From the NCBI RefSeq assembly GCF_020404765.1, contig NZ_JAIVEM010000038.1, forward strand, positions 48,980-112,979: a stretch of DNA of 64,000 nucleotides. The letters are read 5' to 3'. Under the pieces are notes generated by a model. The model was not told the DNA's origin, made no database searches, and saw only the letters and a list, made by a program, of their open reading frames with translations. The position numbers were made by a program, and so were the translations under genes. Shown here piece after piece: positions 1 to 8,520 of this stretch (position 1 is the first letter of the stretch; each line of letters begins with the position of its first letter). This DNA comes from Paenibacillus sp. BJ-4. GTDB lineage: Bacteria > Bacillota > Bacilli > Paenibacillales > Paenibacillaceae.

Positions 1-17
1 TGGAGGGCGGCTTTTTT
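1..17 (+). terminator. 3' half of a rho-independent terminator cut by the window edge
   Basis: The window opens with a G-rich arm (GGAGGGCGGC) followed by six T residues, which looks like the closing arm and U-tract of a terminator. Its opening arm would lie to the left of base 1, so the hairpin itself cannot be seen. Confidence 0.3.
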
Positions 18-63
18 GATACTTTAAACCCATAGTATGAGCTGTTCAAGGCACTATAGCTGT

Positions 64-1275
64 TCAAGACGAATGGCGGGTTACCGCCCAAAAGATAAGA
101 GCCAGAGCGCTGACACCAGCTCCCAATAGACATACCCCGTTCCACCCGGCATAGGTGTAAATATGAGTCGAGGCAATGGCTCCGGTGGCGCTGCCAATCG
201 AATAAAATATCATATAGCCTGCGGTAAGTCGACTGCGTGCCTCGGGGCGAACGTTGAAAATCATGCTCTGATTGGTGACATGTACGGCCTGAACGGCCAA
301 ATCAAGCAGGATTACGCCAAGCACCAAAGCAACCAGAGAATACTCGGTATAGCTGATTGGCAGCCAGGATAGCAATAGCAGTGCCAGCGCTATACCCGTT
401 GTTCGTTGTCCCAGACCTTGATCGGCAAGACGTCCAGCGCGTGCAGCTGCTAAAGCCCCTGCGACTCCAGCCAGGCCAAAGGCTCCGATGGCAGTATGTG
501 AAAGAGAGATTGGGGGAGCACTGAGAGGCAACACAAGCGAAGTCCACAATATGCTGAATGCCGTGAAAATAAGCAGCGCAAGGACAGCACGAATGCGCAG
601 AATTCGTTCTTGCACAAATAGTACGAGAACCGAACGAAGTAGCTGCGGATAGGAAAGCGTCGTACCTTTAGGTTCATGTTTCGGCAGCACCCGAAATAGA
701 ACTATAGCTATCAACAGGGTCAGTATAGCAGAAACGAGGTAAACGGTACGCCAGCCAGCGAGATCAGTCAACACACCAGCCACGGTTCGCGCCAGTAAAA
801 TACCGATCACCACTCCGCTTGTCACCAAACCTACGATTCGTCCACGTTCGGCCGGGGCGGCCAAAGTTGAAGCGAACGCGACAAGCGTCTGGGTTACTAC
901 AGCCAGCATTCCAACTGCTGCCATGCTTAGGAGCAGCAGAGTGCGGCTGGGAGCCAGGCTGACCGCGATTAACGCCAGTACAGATAGCAGCATTTGTCCT
1001 GTGATCAATCGCCGCCGATTCAAAAGATCGCCGAGCGGGACGAGTAGCAGCAGTCCCAACGCATAACAAATTTGCGTGACCGTAATGACCAAACCTACCG
1101 ATGAAGGCGTAATACCAAATTCGTTGGCAATCGCATCCAGCAATGGCTGCGCATAATAAATGTTGGCGACAGCCAGCCCACAGGCTATGGCAAACAGGAG
1201 TGCTACTGAGCTGGACATGGATTGAGTGGCAACAGATTGCATAGGTCTGACTTCTGACATCTTCATTTCATACAT
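64..1275 (-). CDS. MFS drug/metabolite efflux transporter (DHA1-like)
   Basis: Integral membrane protein of the major facilitator superfamily, about 403 residues, with roughly 12 hydrophobic segments. The first segment reads ALLFAIACGLAVANIYYAQP, a start typical of the YnfM/chloramphenicol-resistance branch of DHA1 proton antiporters. The loop between segments 2 and 3 carries the family motif (PLGDLLNRR). An upstream open frame reaches 1380, but it crosses the divergent promoter; the ATG at 1275 follows a weak GAAAGTGA site and leaves the operator free. It is divergent from a TetR gene, and the pair looks like a classic repressor/pump unit in which the pump is induced by its substrate. The substrate cannot be told from the sequence. 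Confidence 0.85.
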   Translation of the reverse strand: MYEMKMSEVRPMQSVATQSMSSSVALLFAIACGLAVANIYYAQPLLDAIANEFGITPSSVGLVITVTQICYALGLLLLVPLGDLLNRRRLITGQMLLSVLALIAVSLAPSRTLLLLSMAAVGMLAVVTQTLVAFASTLAAPAERGRIVGLVTSGVVIGILLARTVAGVLTDLAGWRTVYLVSAILTLLIAIVLFRVLPKHEPKGTTLSYPQLLRSVLVLFVQERILRIRAVLALLIFTAFSILWTSLVLPLSAPPISLSHTAIGAFGLAGVAGALAAARAGRLADQGLGQRTTGIALALLLLSWLPISYTEYSLVALVLGVILLDLAVQAVHVTNQSMIFNVRPEARSRLTAGYMIFYSIGSATGAIASTHIYTYAGWNGVCLLGAGVSALALIFWAVTRHSS

Positions 1276-1300
1276 CACGTCACTTTCTAGTCTCATTACA

Positions 1301-1329
1301 TACCGATAAGTAAAATATACTGATTGGTA
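1301..1329. promoter_or_regulatory. Candidate TetR operator between the pump and regulator genes
   Basis: Imperfect inverted repeat TACCGATAAGTA - AAATA - TACTGATTGGTA; 10 of 12 arm positions match. It sits in the gap between the divergent MFS and TetR genes. A related half-site (TACTGAACGATAC) lies just before the TetR start, around 1430-1442. Size, symmetry and place suit a TetR-family operator; binding is inferred. Confidence 0.55.
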
Positions 1330-1463
1330 CATAATAATTTTAGGCCAATATAACTCGTATTCCAGTGAGATGTCAAGCATTTATCATATGCTTATTTGAC
1401 AGCTGTTGCTGGTGATCATACAATCTTAATATACTGAACGATACGAAAAAGAAGGGATTACTT

Positions 1464-2051
1464 ATGGTTCGACCACGGGAATTTGATGAGGAACAGGCAT
1501 TGGATGCAGCAATGCAAATTTTTTGGGAAAAAGGGTTCGAGGCCACGTCTTTAAGCGATTTGACCACCAAAATGGGAATTCAGCGCCCCAGCATTTACGC
1601 TGCATTTGGGGACAAAAAGCAATTATTTGAAGCTGCGCTGCGTAAATATACACAATCTCATGCTGCTCGTGTGCGCGCTAAGCTGCAAAGTCGTTCATCT
1701 GTAAAAAAAGCTTTTTATCTTTTTTTTACAGGAGTTGTGGCGGAAGAATATGAGGGCGACTCTAACCGGGGATGCTTTTGCGTCAATACGATGGTCGAAT
1801 TAGCCCCTCATGATGAAAAATTTGAAGTTTTGACCAGAGAGCATCAGATGTACCTGTCTGCCGTCTTTCAGGAAGCCATCGAACGTGGTATACGATCCGG
1901 GGAGCTGGAGACTACTTTGGATGCACGAGCTCTGGCCCATACGATGGTCTCTTTGTTAATCGGGATTACCGTGATGATGAAATCACGCCCAGCGCGTTCT
2001 TTTGTGGATCAGGCGGTTGCAACTTTACTTCTATTACTGGATGGAAAATAA
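1464..2051 (+). CDS. TetR/AcrR family transcriptional repressor
   Basis: A 195-residue one-component regulator. Residues 9-55 form a TetR-type helix-turn-helix domain (EQALDAAMQIFWEKGFEATSLSDLTTKMGI followed by PSIYAAFGDKKQLF). The remainder is the variable ligand-binding and dimer domain. The ATG at 1464 follows AGAAGGGA at good spacing. It is divergent from the MFS pump and probably represses both genes through the inverted repeat at 1301-1329. The ligand is unknown. Family length and fold are typical and nothing is broken. Confidence 0.88.
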   Translation: MVRPREFDEEQALDAAMQIFWEKGFEATSLSDLTTKMGIQRPSIYAAFGDKKQLFEAALRKYTQSHAARVRAKLQSRSSVKKAFYLFFTGVVAEEYEGDSNRGCFCVNTMVELAPHDEKFEVLTREHQMYLSAVFQEAIERGIRSGELETTLDARALAHTMVSLLIGITVMMKSRPARSFVDQAVATLLLLLDGK

Positions 2052-2092
2052 GATATAAAGCCATATGAAAAGTCCCCAACAGGAGGTGTACG

Positions 2093-2332
2093 ATGCTGGT
2101 GAAGCTGATAAATAAAATCCCGAGGGGTTGGCTTGTATTTCTGTATAAGCATACGCCGTTCACCCGATTGAAAAATGCATTGGTGTATCCGACCAAGCTC
2201 CGAAATCTCCGACATTTGTTATTGCCGTGTAGGGGAATGGCCGGAAGGTTTGCCAGCACACCAGAAAAAGCTTATTCAGGACCTACTGAAGTAGTTTTCA
2301 TTCAGTGTTTGTGTTCATTTATGAAGGGCTGA
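2093..2332 (+). CDS. Small hypothetical ORF, possibly a frameshifted remnant
   Basis: An open frame of 79 codons starts at an ATG with a strong ribosome site (AGGAGG, 2081-2086), so translation is plausible. I do not recognise the product. The later part of the frame is rich in Arg, Leu and Cys and looks unlike normal coding sequence. A different frame near 2230-2292 reads like the natural end of a protein (GEWPEGLPAHQKKLIQDLLK then stop). This suggests a short gene broken by one or more indels rather than a true 79-residue protein. It lies between the TetR gene and the end of the convergent aminotransferase. Confidence 0.3.
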   Translation: MLVKLINKIPRGWLVFLYKHTPFTRLKNALVYPTKLRNLRHLLLPCRGMAGRFASTPEKAYSGPTEVVFIQCLCSFMKG

Positions 2333-3516
2333 TTACAGGCGTTTCAAGAATTTGCCGATGCGCTCCAAAGCGATTTCCAGCTGTTCTTGTGACGATGCGT
2401 ACGAGCAGCGGATAAAGCCCTCACCGCCCGGGCCGAATGCGGAACCGGGTACAGTAATGACCCCCTCTTCTTCCAGCAATCGCTTGGCAAACTGCTCTGA
2501 GCTTAATCCCGTGTGCATAATGGAAGGAAAAGCGTAGAAGGCACCTTTCGGTTCATGACAGGGCAGTCCGGTCTGACATAGATTTTCAACGAACCATTTT
2601 CTGCGCAGATTGTAAGATTCCATCATACGATCTTTTTCCTCCAGCCCATTGCGCAGGGATTCAATGGCAGCAATTTGCCCGATAATAGGAGCGCACATGG
2701 CGGTATATTGGTGAATCTTCAGCATGGCGGCGATTAACTCTCTTGGACCGCATACATAACCGACCCTCCAGCCAGTCATTGCAAATGCTTTGGAAAAACC
2801 GCTGATAAGCAGGGTCCGCTCCTTCATTTCCGGCAGAGCAGCGAAGCTTACATGCCGCTGTCCGTAGGTCAGTTCAGCATATATCTCATCGGATATTACA
2901 ACCAGATTATGCTCCTCAACCAGGCGGGCAAGGGTAGCCAATCCTCATAGGTCATGATCCCGCCAGTCGGGTTGTTCGGATAACAGAGAATGAGCACTTT
3001 GGATCGCGGGCTCAGCTTGGCCTTAAGCGCCTCTGCTGTCAGCTTGAATTGCTGGTCAGCAGAGGCTTCGACCATTATGGTATGCCCTCCACCCAGAAAC
3101 GCAATAGGTGCATACGAAATATAGCAGGGAGCCGGAATGAGTATTTCATCCTGCTCTGTAATCAGGGCACGTAGTGCCAAATCCAGTGCTTCACTGCTGC
3201 CGATGGTGACCATGATTTCATTTGTCGGGTCGTAGGACGTGTTAAAGCTGCTTTCCAGATATCCAGCAATCTCCTCACGAAGCTCGGGAAGACCGGCATT
3301 GGGTGTGTATGAGGTTTTTCCATTTTCGAGAGCTGTGATACAGGCCTTTCTGACATGCAGAGGGGTCACAAAGTCCGGTTCACCGACCCCAAGCGAAACG
3401 ATATCATTTCTGCCCGCACTATATTCAAAAAACTTACGAATGCCTGAAGGCGGCATTGCTCGTACAGCTGGAGTCAAAAAATCGGTTATAGATGCTATTG
3501 TCGACACGTTAATCAT
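2333..3516 (-). pseudogene. PLP-dependent class I/II aminotransferase, split by a one-base deletion
   Basis: Fold-type I aminotransferase, closest in pattern to the AspC/PatA/YugH group. The N-terminal part has SYTPNAGLPELRE, the substrate-binding YPNNPTGG, and ends near MTYEDWLP. The C-terminal part resumes in another frame with LATLARLVEEHNLVVISDEIYAELTYG and carries the Schiff-base lysine (SGFSKAFAMTGWRVGY). The break lies near 2938-2945, where GATTGG would be in frame as GATTTGG. Restoring one T gives one product of about 394 residues, the normal family size. The ATG at 3516 follows AAGGAGG; an earlier ATG at 3543 lies in the terminator and is unlikely. It is led by a T-box, so expression should follow the charging of one tRNA. 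The defect may be a sequencing error or a real null allele. Confidence 0.85.
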
Positions 3517-3541
3517 GTTGATTTCCTCCTTTTTAAAAAAC

Positions 3542-3813
3542 AAAAAAACCCGCCCCTGTAAAGGGACGAGTTTATACCCGTGTTACCACCCTAGTTTCAT
3601 TCCATACGAAATGACACTCTGTTCACGTATCCATCAATACGTGTTCCAGTTAACGCTGGAAAGGCGGCAGAGCTTACTTCAGGTTCAGCCCGCTTCTCGG
3701 AGATGGCGTTCGGCTACCCTCGGAATGTTGGCTTTCACCTGCCCCAACTCTCTGCAAATCCGCTGTATAGCTTACTCGTTCTCGTCATTGAAATTTGTTG
3801 CCGTATCAAGTTA
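3542..3813 (-). promoter_or_regulatory. T-box riboswitch leader of the aminotransferase gene
   Basis: On the minus strand the leader has a stem I region with AGAGAG and GGTGAAAGCC, a TGAAC segment after the presumed specifier, the T-box sequence AGGGTGGTAACACGGG (complement of 3577-3592), and a terminator of nine pairs followed by seven T residues (3542-3570). T-box RNAs bind an uncharged tRNA through the specifier codon and stabilise an antiterminator with the free CCA end. The triplet just before the TGAA segment is GGC, which would read glycine; this specifier call is a guess and needs folding. Confidence 0.9.
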
Positions 3814-3819
3814 GGTGTA

Positions 3820-3848
3820 ATTATAAGCACAACATTTCAGGATGGCAA
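3820..3848 (-). promoter_or_regulatory. SigA promoter of the T-box transcript
   Basis: On the minus strand TTGCCA (3848-3843) and TATAAT (3825-3820) are separated by 17 bp, close to the vegetative consensus. Transcription would begin near 3813 and run into the T-box leader. Confidence 0.65.
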
Positions 3849-3968
3849 GTCTTTTTTATAAAATGCAGTGCCAGCAGGATTATCATTGACGATTGGAAAA
3901 TTACGTATATAGTGATATGAGAGGGCTTAAGACGTATATACGTATACATAGACGGAGGAGGCAAAAGT

Positions 3969-4679
3969 TTGCTGTTTACAGGGAAGGGGTACAAGTTGCC
4001 CGCTTTGTTAGGGATACTGCTTTTAGCAACGTTGGGGTGCTTTGGGCTCATTGTGTATTTACAGTCTGCAAGTGGGACGAAGATGTATCATTTTTTGTAC
4101 TGGGATGTATTCCTGGCGTGGGTTCCGGTCTTTATTACACTAGTAATAATGGCTTTATCCAGATTGGAAAATGTGAGAATCAGACGGGTTCTTATGTTAC
4201 TTAGTGGATTAATACGGTTGTTTTTTCTGCCGAATGCACTATATCTACTAACGGAGTTATTGCATGCGTTCCGTTTTTACAAGGTGAGTCCAGACTCGCG
4301 TTTTTGGTTGGACACCTCATTTTGGTTGATCTTATTTACGTCTTTTTCGGCAGCAGGGCTTGGTCTTTTTCTTACTTCCCTCTGTGTATGGAACATCCAC
4401 CGAATGCTGCAAAAAGCTTGTAATGGCTGGCTTGCGTGGGGCATCATTTTTATTTTGCTGTGGCTGGCCAGCGTGGGCGTATATATCGGCAGATTTGCTC
4501 GCTGGAATAGCTGGGATGCGATGTTAAAGCCCTTGGTCATCCTTACAGATGTTTGGAAATGGGTGAGCCTGGCAGGGGCAAGACAGCATTTGCTGTCCTT
4601 TAGCTGGCTGGTGTTTGGGATTACGGTCATTTTTTATCTAATGATGTATATCGCTTTAAGCGAGGAGAAGGACCTATAG
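3969..4679 (+). CDS. DUF1361 family membrane protein
   Basis: A 236-residue polytopic membrane protein with six or seven hydrophobic segments. Family marks are visible: FYWDVFLAWVP-like text early, FFLPNALYLLTELLH in the middle and VYIGRFARWNSWD near residue 180. Function is unknown across the family. Translation probably starts at the TTG at 3969, which follows GGAGGAGG at suitable spacing. A second member of the same family lies at 41041-41781 and shares these motifs at moderate identity. It stands alone between the T-box promoter and a convergent regulator gene. Confidence 0.75.
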   Translation: MLFTGKGYKLPALLGILLLATLGCFGLIVYLQSASGTKMYHFLYWDVFLAWVPVFITLVIMALSRLENVRIRRVLMLLSGLIRLFFLPNALYLLTELLHAFRFYKVSPDSRFWLDTSFWLILFTSFSAAGLGLFLTSLCVWNIHRMLQKACNGWLAWGIIFILLWLASVGVYIGRFARWNSWDAMLKPLVILTDVWKWVSLAGARQHLLSFSWLVFGITVIFYLMMYIALSEEKDL

Positions 4680-4733
4680 GCCGAGGACACGTATTGAATG
4701 CATACGGTCTTCGGCCTTATTGCATGTGGCGAG

Positions 4734-5663
4734 CTAGTCGCTATCGTGGTCTTCAGCATGTACATCATAAAGCACGCGCACGAGCAAATCCTGACTAAAA
4801 TTGCCGAATCTTTTGCCGAAAATGGTGAGGCCCCCTTTGTTCTCCGACTGATCGGATACGGATAAACGGAGTGTAATGTCGCTTTTATAGTCAAGGCCAA
4901 TATCGTCTATTGTGACTTCTGATATACGGCAACCGTCAATGAAGCTGCCATGCTGATTGATGCGAATTAATTTGAGCATGCCATATTGATTCAAATGCGG
5001 TGGCCACCAATCGGGATTCAAGACTCCCGGTACTTCTCCAAAATCACCGGCGCTGGTCCAGTGCCCAATAGGGATACCATTGACATGAAAACAAATGTCA
5101 GAAGGATATTCCTCACAATATCCCGGTGCTTCCGAGCCCAGCTCTGCTGAGAATTGAATTTCTTTAAAGGATTGATTCGCTTTCAGATAGTTGGGGATGC
5201 GGTATTCCAAAAAGCCTTCGGCCATCCAGATCATTTCCGACTCCAGCCGTCCGGGATCTGCGAAATAGCGTGGATCGTCAAAATCGCCGATAATGCTGTC
5301 TCGGGTCACCAATCCGCAAGTGGGGACCGCTTGGTAGTTACTATAGTGACCAATGCGAATCTCCACCTCATACACATTTTTTTGCTCTCTGCTGCGCAGA
5401 TCTACCATTAGCTTTTCCTTATTCAAATAGCACATTTTTCGGGTACCATGTTTACCGCTCACTGTGTTAATTTCCACAAGGCCGCATTCTTCCAGTTTGC
5501 GAATATGCATCGTAATGGTACCGTTGCTCAAATGGAGCTTGTTAGCGATATCGTTCATACTTTGTCCTTGATAGGCAAGTAACTCGAGTATTTGAATGCG
5601 AATTTCTGAGCCTAGTGCTTTGAAAATGTCTAACCCAGACATTAAGTCCTTAATATAAATCAT
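4734..5663 (-). CDS. ArsR-type winged-helix regulator with a long C-terminal domain
   Basis: A 309-residue regulator. Residues 9-75 form an ArsR-like winged helix (LDIFKALGSEIRIQILELLAYQGQSMNDIANKLHLSNGTITMHIRKLEECGLV). There are no metal-binding cysteine motifs, and the remaining 230 residues, rich in Trp, Tyr and Gly, are far longer than in metal-sensing ArsR proteins; they may form a beta-rich sensor domain. It is divergent from the arabino-oligosaccharide operon and is its likely regulator. The ATG at 5663 follows AAGGAAGG; an internal ATG at 5642 after AAGGA is an alternative. A cre-like site sits just upstream of its start. Confidence 0.75.
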   Translation of the reverse strand: MIYIKDLMSGLDIFKALGSEIRIQILELLAYQGQSMNDIANKLHLSNGTITMHIRKLEECGLVEINTVSGKHGTRKMCYLNKEKLMVDLRSREQKNVYEVEIRIGHYSNYQAVPTCGLVTRDSIIGDFDDPRYFADPGRLESEMIWMAEGFLEYRIPNYLKANQSFKEIQFSAELGSEAPGYCEEYPSDICFHVNGIPIGHWTSAGDFGEVPGVLNPDWWPPHLNQYGMLKLIRINQHGSFIDGCRISEVTIDDIGLDYKSDITLRLSVSDQSENKGGLTIFGKRFGNFSQDLLVRVLYDVHAEDHDSD

Positions 5664-5697
5664 AGCTATATACCTTCCTTATCTATAAAATATGTAA

Positions 5698-5711
5698 TGT
5701 AAGCGCTTATA
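5698..5711. promoter_or_regulatory. Candidate CcpA cre site
   Basis: TGTAAGCGCTTATA matches 13 of 14 positions of the Bacillus cre consensus TGWAARCGYTWNCW. It lies between the ArsR-type regulator and the sugar operon, where carbon catabolite repression would be expected. Confidence 0.6.
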
Positions 5712-5955
5712 TTTTTACTTTGATTTATGTTAAAATAAAATCAGAAAGAAGTAAACTGCTTTTCTGTAAATTATTTTTACTAAAAAAGAGAGGAGCAAAA
5801 TAGGCTCAAAAAATAAAATTATTTCCGAAAACGAATCGTATTTAAGTTATTTATTTGATTTTTGTAATATAAATAAACTTGAATACGTATTTATTTTGCT
5901 TTTCATGCAGTTCAAATCAAAGTTTTATATTTATTTAAAAAGATTTGTAAATGCA

Positions 5956-5985
5956 TTGACGAACTGTAGAAGGGCGTGCTATATT
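5956..5985 (+). promoter_or_regulatory. SigA promoter of the arabino-oligosaccharide operon
   Basis: TTGACG (5956-5961) and TATATT (5980-5985) are spaced by 18 bp, about 190 bp before the binding-protein gene. The whole 5664-6170 gap is very AT-rich; apart from this promoter and the cre site I see no other element in it. The long leader may hold regulator sites. Confidence 0.55.
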
Positions 5986-6170
5986 TTGTTTGTAAACTAA
6001 TTCATTATTGATAAAGAAAAATGTTAATTATATGGTGCATGAGAGGGATGATACTCACAGCGGCAATGAACAACAGTTTATGTACCGCACAAGTAAAAAT
6101 AAAGCCGAGTCGTGCAAGATTATTTTAACACTAAATGTATGCGGTTTCATTTAATTTAGGAGGGGTCGCG

Positions 6171-7514
6171 ATGAAAAAGAAAAAAGGTTTTGCGATAACA
6201 ATGGTTGTTCTGTTATTAATGGTTGCTGCATTGGCTGGCTGTGGTGGAGGAAGCTCCAGTAGCGATGGAACCAAGGAATTGACGTTCATGTTCCGTGGGG
6301 GTACGGATGAGCAGAAGGCCTATAAGGATGTTATCAAGAAATTTGAAGAGGAACATCCTGGTGTGAAGGTTAAAATGGTCGTGACGGCAGCAGATCAATA
6401 TGCTACAAAGCTTAGAGCTGCGATTACAGGAAATAATCTTCCAGATATCTTTTATTTTGCCCCTGGAGATTTGAAAGCTTATGTAAATAGTGGAGTGCTG
6501 AAGGATCTTACACCTTACATTGAGAAGAGCAAGGATATAAATCTGGATAACATTTGGAAATACGGTGTGGATTTGTATCGATATGACGGTAAAATGGCCG
6601 GTCAAGGAAATATTTACGGTATGCCAAAGGACTTGGGTCCATTCGCCTTGGGTTATAACAAAACCATGTTTGAAAAGGCTGGTCTTCCGGTACCTGATAA
6701 AGACAAACCATATACATGGGATGAGTTTATCAAGGTCAGTCAAGAGTTAACCAAGGATACAAATGGTGATGGCAAACCGGATCAGTATGGCACAGGTTTT
6801 AACGTTCAGTGGGCATTGCAAGCCTTTGTATGGAGCAATGGTGCAGATTGGCTAGACGCGAGCAAAACAAAAGTAACGGTTGATGATCCGAAATTTGCGG
6901 AAGCGCTTCAGTTCTTTGCCGATATGCAAAACAAATATAAAATTACGCCCGGCATCGAACAATCACAAACGCTGGACACATATCAACGCTGGATGAAGGG
7001 TGAAATGGCATTCTTCCCTGTAGGTCCTTGGGATATGAGTACGTTTGAAAAGCTGCCTTTTGAATATGATTTAATGCCGTACCCAGTTGGATCAACTGGC
7101 AAGCCGGCAACATGGATCGGCTCTTTGGGGATCGGTGTTTCTTCTAAAACAAGATACCCAGATGAAGCAGTTGAGCTGGTTAACTATTTGACCACTTCCA
7201 AAGAAGGTATGAAGCAGCTGGTTGATGCGAAGGTACAAATTCCGAATCTGCTGGATATGGCGGATGAGTGGTCGAAAGATACAAAAACCAAACCTAGTAA
7301 TAAGCAGGAATTTATTGATATCGTAAATGACTATGGCCGTGCATTGCCAGGCAACTATACGTATAACGCGGAATGGTATGATATTTTCTTCACAGATATT
7401 CAGCCCGTACTGGACGGTAAAGTTACGGCGGCTGATTATGTGAAGCAGGAACAACCGAAGATGCAGAAACTGCTGGATACAGCGGTGGAGCAAGAGAAAA
7501 AATCACAGAAATAA
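6171..7514 (+). CDS. Sugar ABC transporter substrate-binding lipoprotein (CUT1)
   Basis: A 447-residue extracellular binding protein. It begins with [24 protein letters not shown], a lipoprotein signal whose lipobox (ALAGC) places the lipid-anchored Cys near residue 23. The mature part follows the family 1 (MalE-like) pattern, with [29 protein letters not shown] near the start and an [15 protein letters not shown] segment. An in-frame ATG at 6135 lies upstream, but the ATG at 6171 directly follows AGGAGGGG. It heads an operon with two permeases and two GH43 enzymes, so arabino-oligosaccharides or arabinoxylan fragments are the likely ligands. No ATPase gene is nearby; a shared MsmX-type ATPase is inferred. 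Confidence 0.88.
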   Translation: MKKKKGFAITMVVLLLMVAALAGCGGGSSSSDGTKELTFMFRGGTDEQKAYKDVIKKFEEEHPGVKVKMVVTAADQYATKLRAAITGNNLPDIFYFAPGDLKAYVNSGVLKDLTPYIEKSKDINLDNIWKYGVDLYRYDGKMAGQGNIYGMPKDLGPFALGYNKTMFEKAGLPVPDKDKPYTWDEFIKVSQELTKDTNGDGKPDQYGTGFNVQWALQAFVWSNGADWLDASKTKVTVDDPKFAEALQFFADMQNKYKITPGIEQSQTLDTYQRWMKGEMAFFPVGPWDMSTFEKLPFEYDLMPYPVGSTGKPATWIGSLGIGVSSKTRYPDEAVELVNYLTTSKEGMKQLVDAKVQIPNLLDMADEWSKDTKTKPSNKQEFIDIVNDYGRALPGNYTYNAEWYDIFFTDIQPVLDGKVTAADYVKQEQPKMQKLLDTAVEQEKKSQK

Positions 7515-7534
7515 TACGTTAATAACGGATAGAG

Positions 7535-7573
7535 GATGATGTTAGTGGCTGATATCATGCTGCTGGCATCATC
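7535..7573 (+). other. Intercistronic stem-loop between binding protein and permease
   Basis: GATGATG (7535-7541) pairs with CATCATC (7567-7573) around a loop of about 25 nt. There is no long T-run, so it looks like a partial block or an mRNA 3' stabiliser that lets the binding protein be made in excess of the permeases. This role is inferred from other CUT1 operons. Confidence 0.45.
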
Positions 7574-7605
7574 TTTATTCCAAATTAGAAACAGAGGTGA
7601 GCCCT

Positions 7606-8496
7606 GTGATAACCAAATCTAATCTCTATCGCAAAGAGAAGATATATGGATATTTATTTATCCTTCCTCCTATTCTCGGTTTGCTAATCTTTACGTTGTT
7701 CCCGTTTGTCTATTCGTTATACGGCTCTTTTACAGACTGGGACGGATTAGGACAAATGAACTTTATTGGTTTCGACAATTTTAAAGATTTATTTACCGAT
7801 GAACTGTTTTACAAATCAATGTACAATACTCTTTTCTTAATGCTGGGTATTCCAATCGGTCTTGTGTTAGCCTTGCTGCTGGCACTGGGATTGAATCGCA
7901 AGATTCCAGGCACGACAACTTTTCGTGTGATTTATTATATTCCGGTTATTTCTTCCTTGGCTGCGGTTTCCATTATGTGGAACTGGGCATACAACGGAGA
8001 CTACGGTCTGGTGAACCAATTCCTCGAATTGTTCGGTATTAAAGGTCCCAACTGGCTGATGGATAAGGATACAGTTAAGCCTGCCTTGATCCTTATGACG
8101 GTATGGAAGGGTCTTGGCTACACGATGTTGCTGTATTTGGCAGCCCTGCAAAGCGTATCTCGCTCTTATTATGAAGCAGCAGAGCTGGATGGAGCTAGCG
8201 GCTTTCAAATGTTCCGCAACATTACATGGCCAATGGTGAAACCGGTAACCTTTTTCCTAGTCGTAACCAATATCATTGGTGGTTCGCAGATCTTTACTGA
8301 AATGAACATTATGACACCTACAGGGGGTCCGGAATATTCATCCGCCTCAATCGTCTTCTATATTTGGGATAAGGCATTCAAAAACCTGCAAATGGGATAT
8401 GCCTCCGCGATGGCTATGATTCTTGGCATCTTCATTTTTATCGTAACTTTGATTCAATTCAAAATGAATGAAAAATCGTCCTTTGATGGAGATTGA
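7606..8496 (+). CDS. Sugar ABC transporter permease, MalF/AraP type
   Basis: A 296-residue inner-membrane permease with six predicted membrane segments. The cytoplasmic EAA loop that docks the ATPase is clear (YYEAAELDGASGFQMFRNITWPMVKP). The segment IYGYLFILPPILGLLIFTLFPFVYS opens the protein as in UgpA/MalF-type subunits. The GTG at 7606 lies 5 nt after AGAGGTGA; the GTG at 7597 overlaps that site and is less likely. It is the second gene of the arabino-oligosaccharide operon and should pair with the permease that follows. Confidence 0.9.
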   Translation: MITKSNLYRKEKIYGYLFILPPILGLLIFTLFPFVYSLYGSFTDWDGLGQMNFIGFDNFKDLFTDELFYKSMYNTLFLMLGIPIGLVLALLLALGLNRKIPGTTTFRVIYYIPVISSLAAVSIMWNWAYNGDYGLVNQFLELFGIKGPNWLMDKDTVKPALILMTVWKGLGYTMLLYLAALQSVSRSYYEAAELDGASGFQMFRNITWPMVKPVTFFLVVTNIIGGSQIFTEMNIMTPTGGPEYSSASIVFYIWDKAFKNLQMGYASAMAMILGIFIFIVTLIQFKMNEKSSFDGD

Positions 8497-8520
8497 TTTT
8501 CGCGGAAAGGAGTGAGTCTG

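Noticed and set aside
40..68. Direct repeat AGCTGTTCAAG (40-50 and 58-68)
   Set aside because: Two short copies at the end of the MFS gene; probably a small local duplication without function.
3239..3814. 191-codon plus-strand frame over the aminotransferase start and T-box
   Set aside because: The same bases form a T-box RNA and a conserved protein on the other strand.
5700..6000. AT-rich stretch as a possible origin or phage site
   Set aside because: No DnaA-box cluster, iterons or integrase; it is an ordinary AT-rich promoter region.
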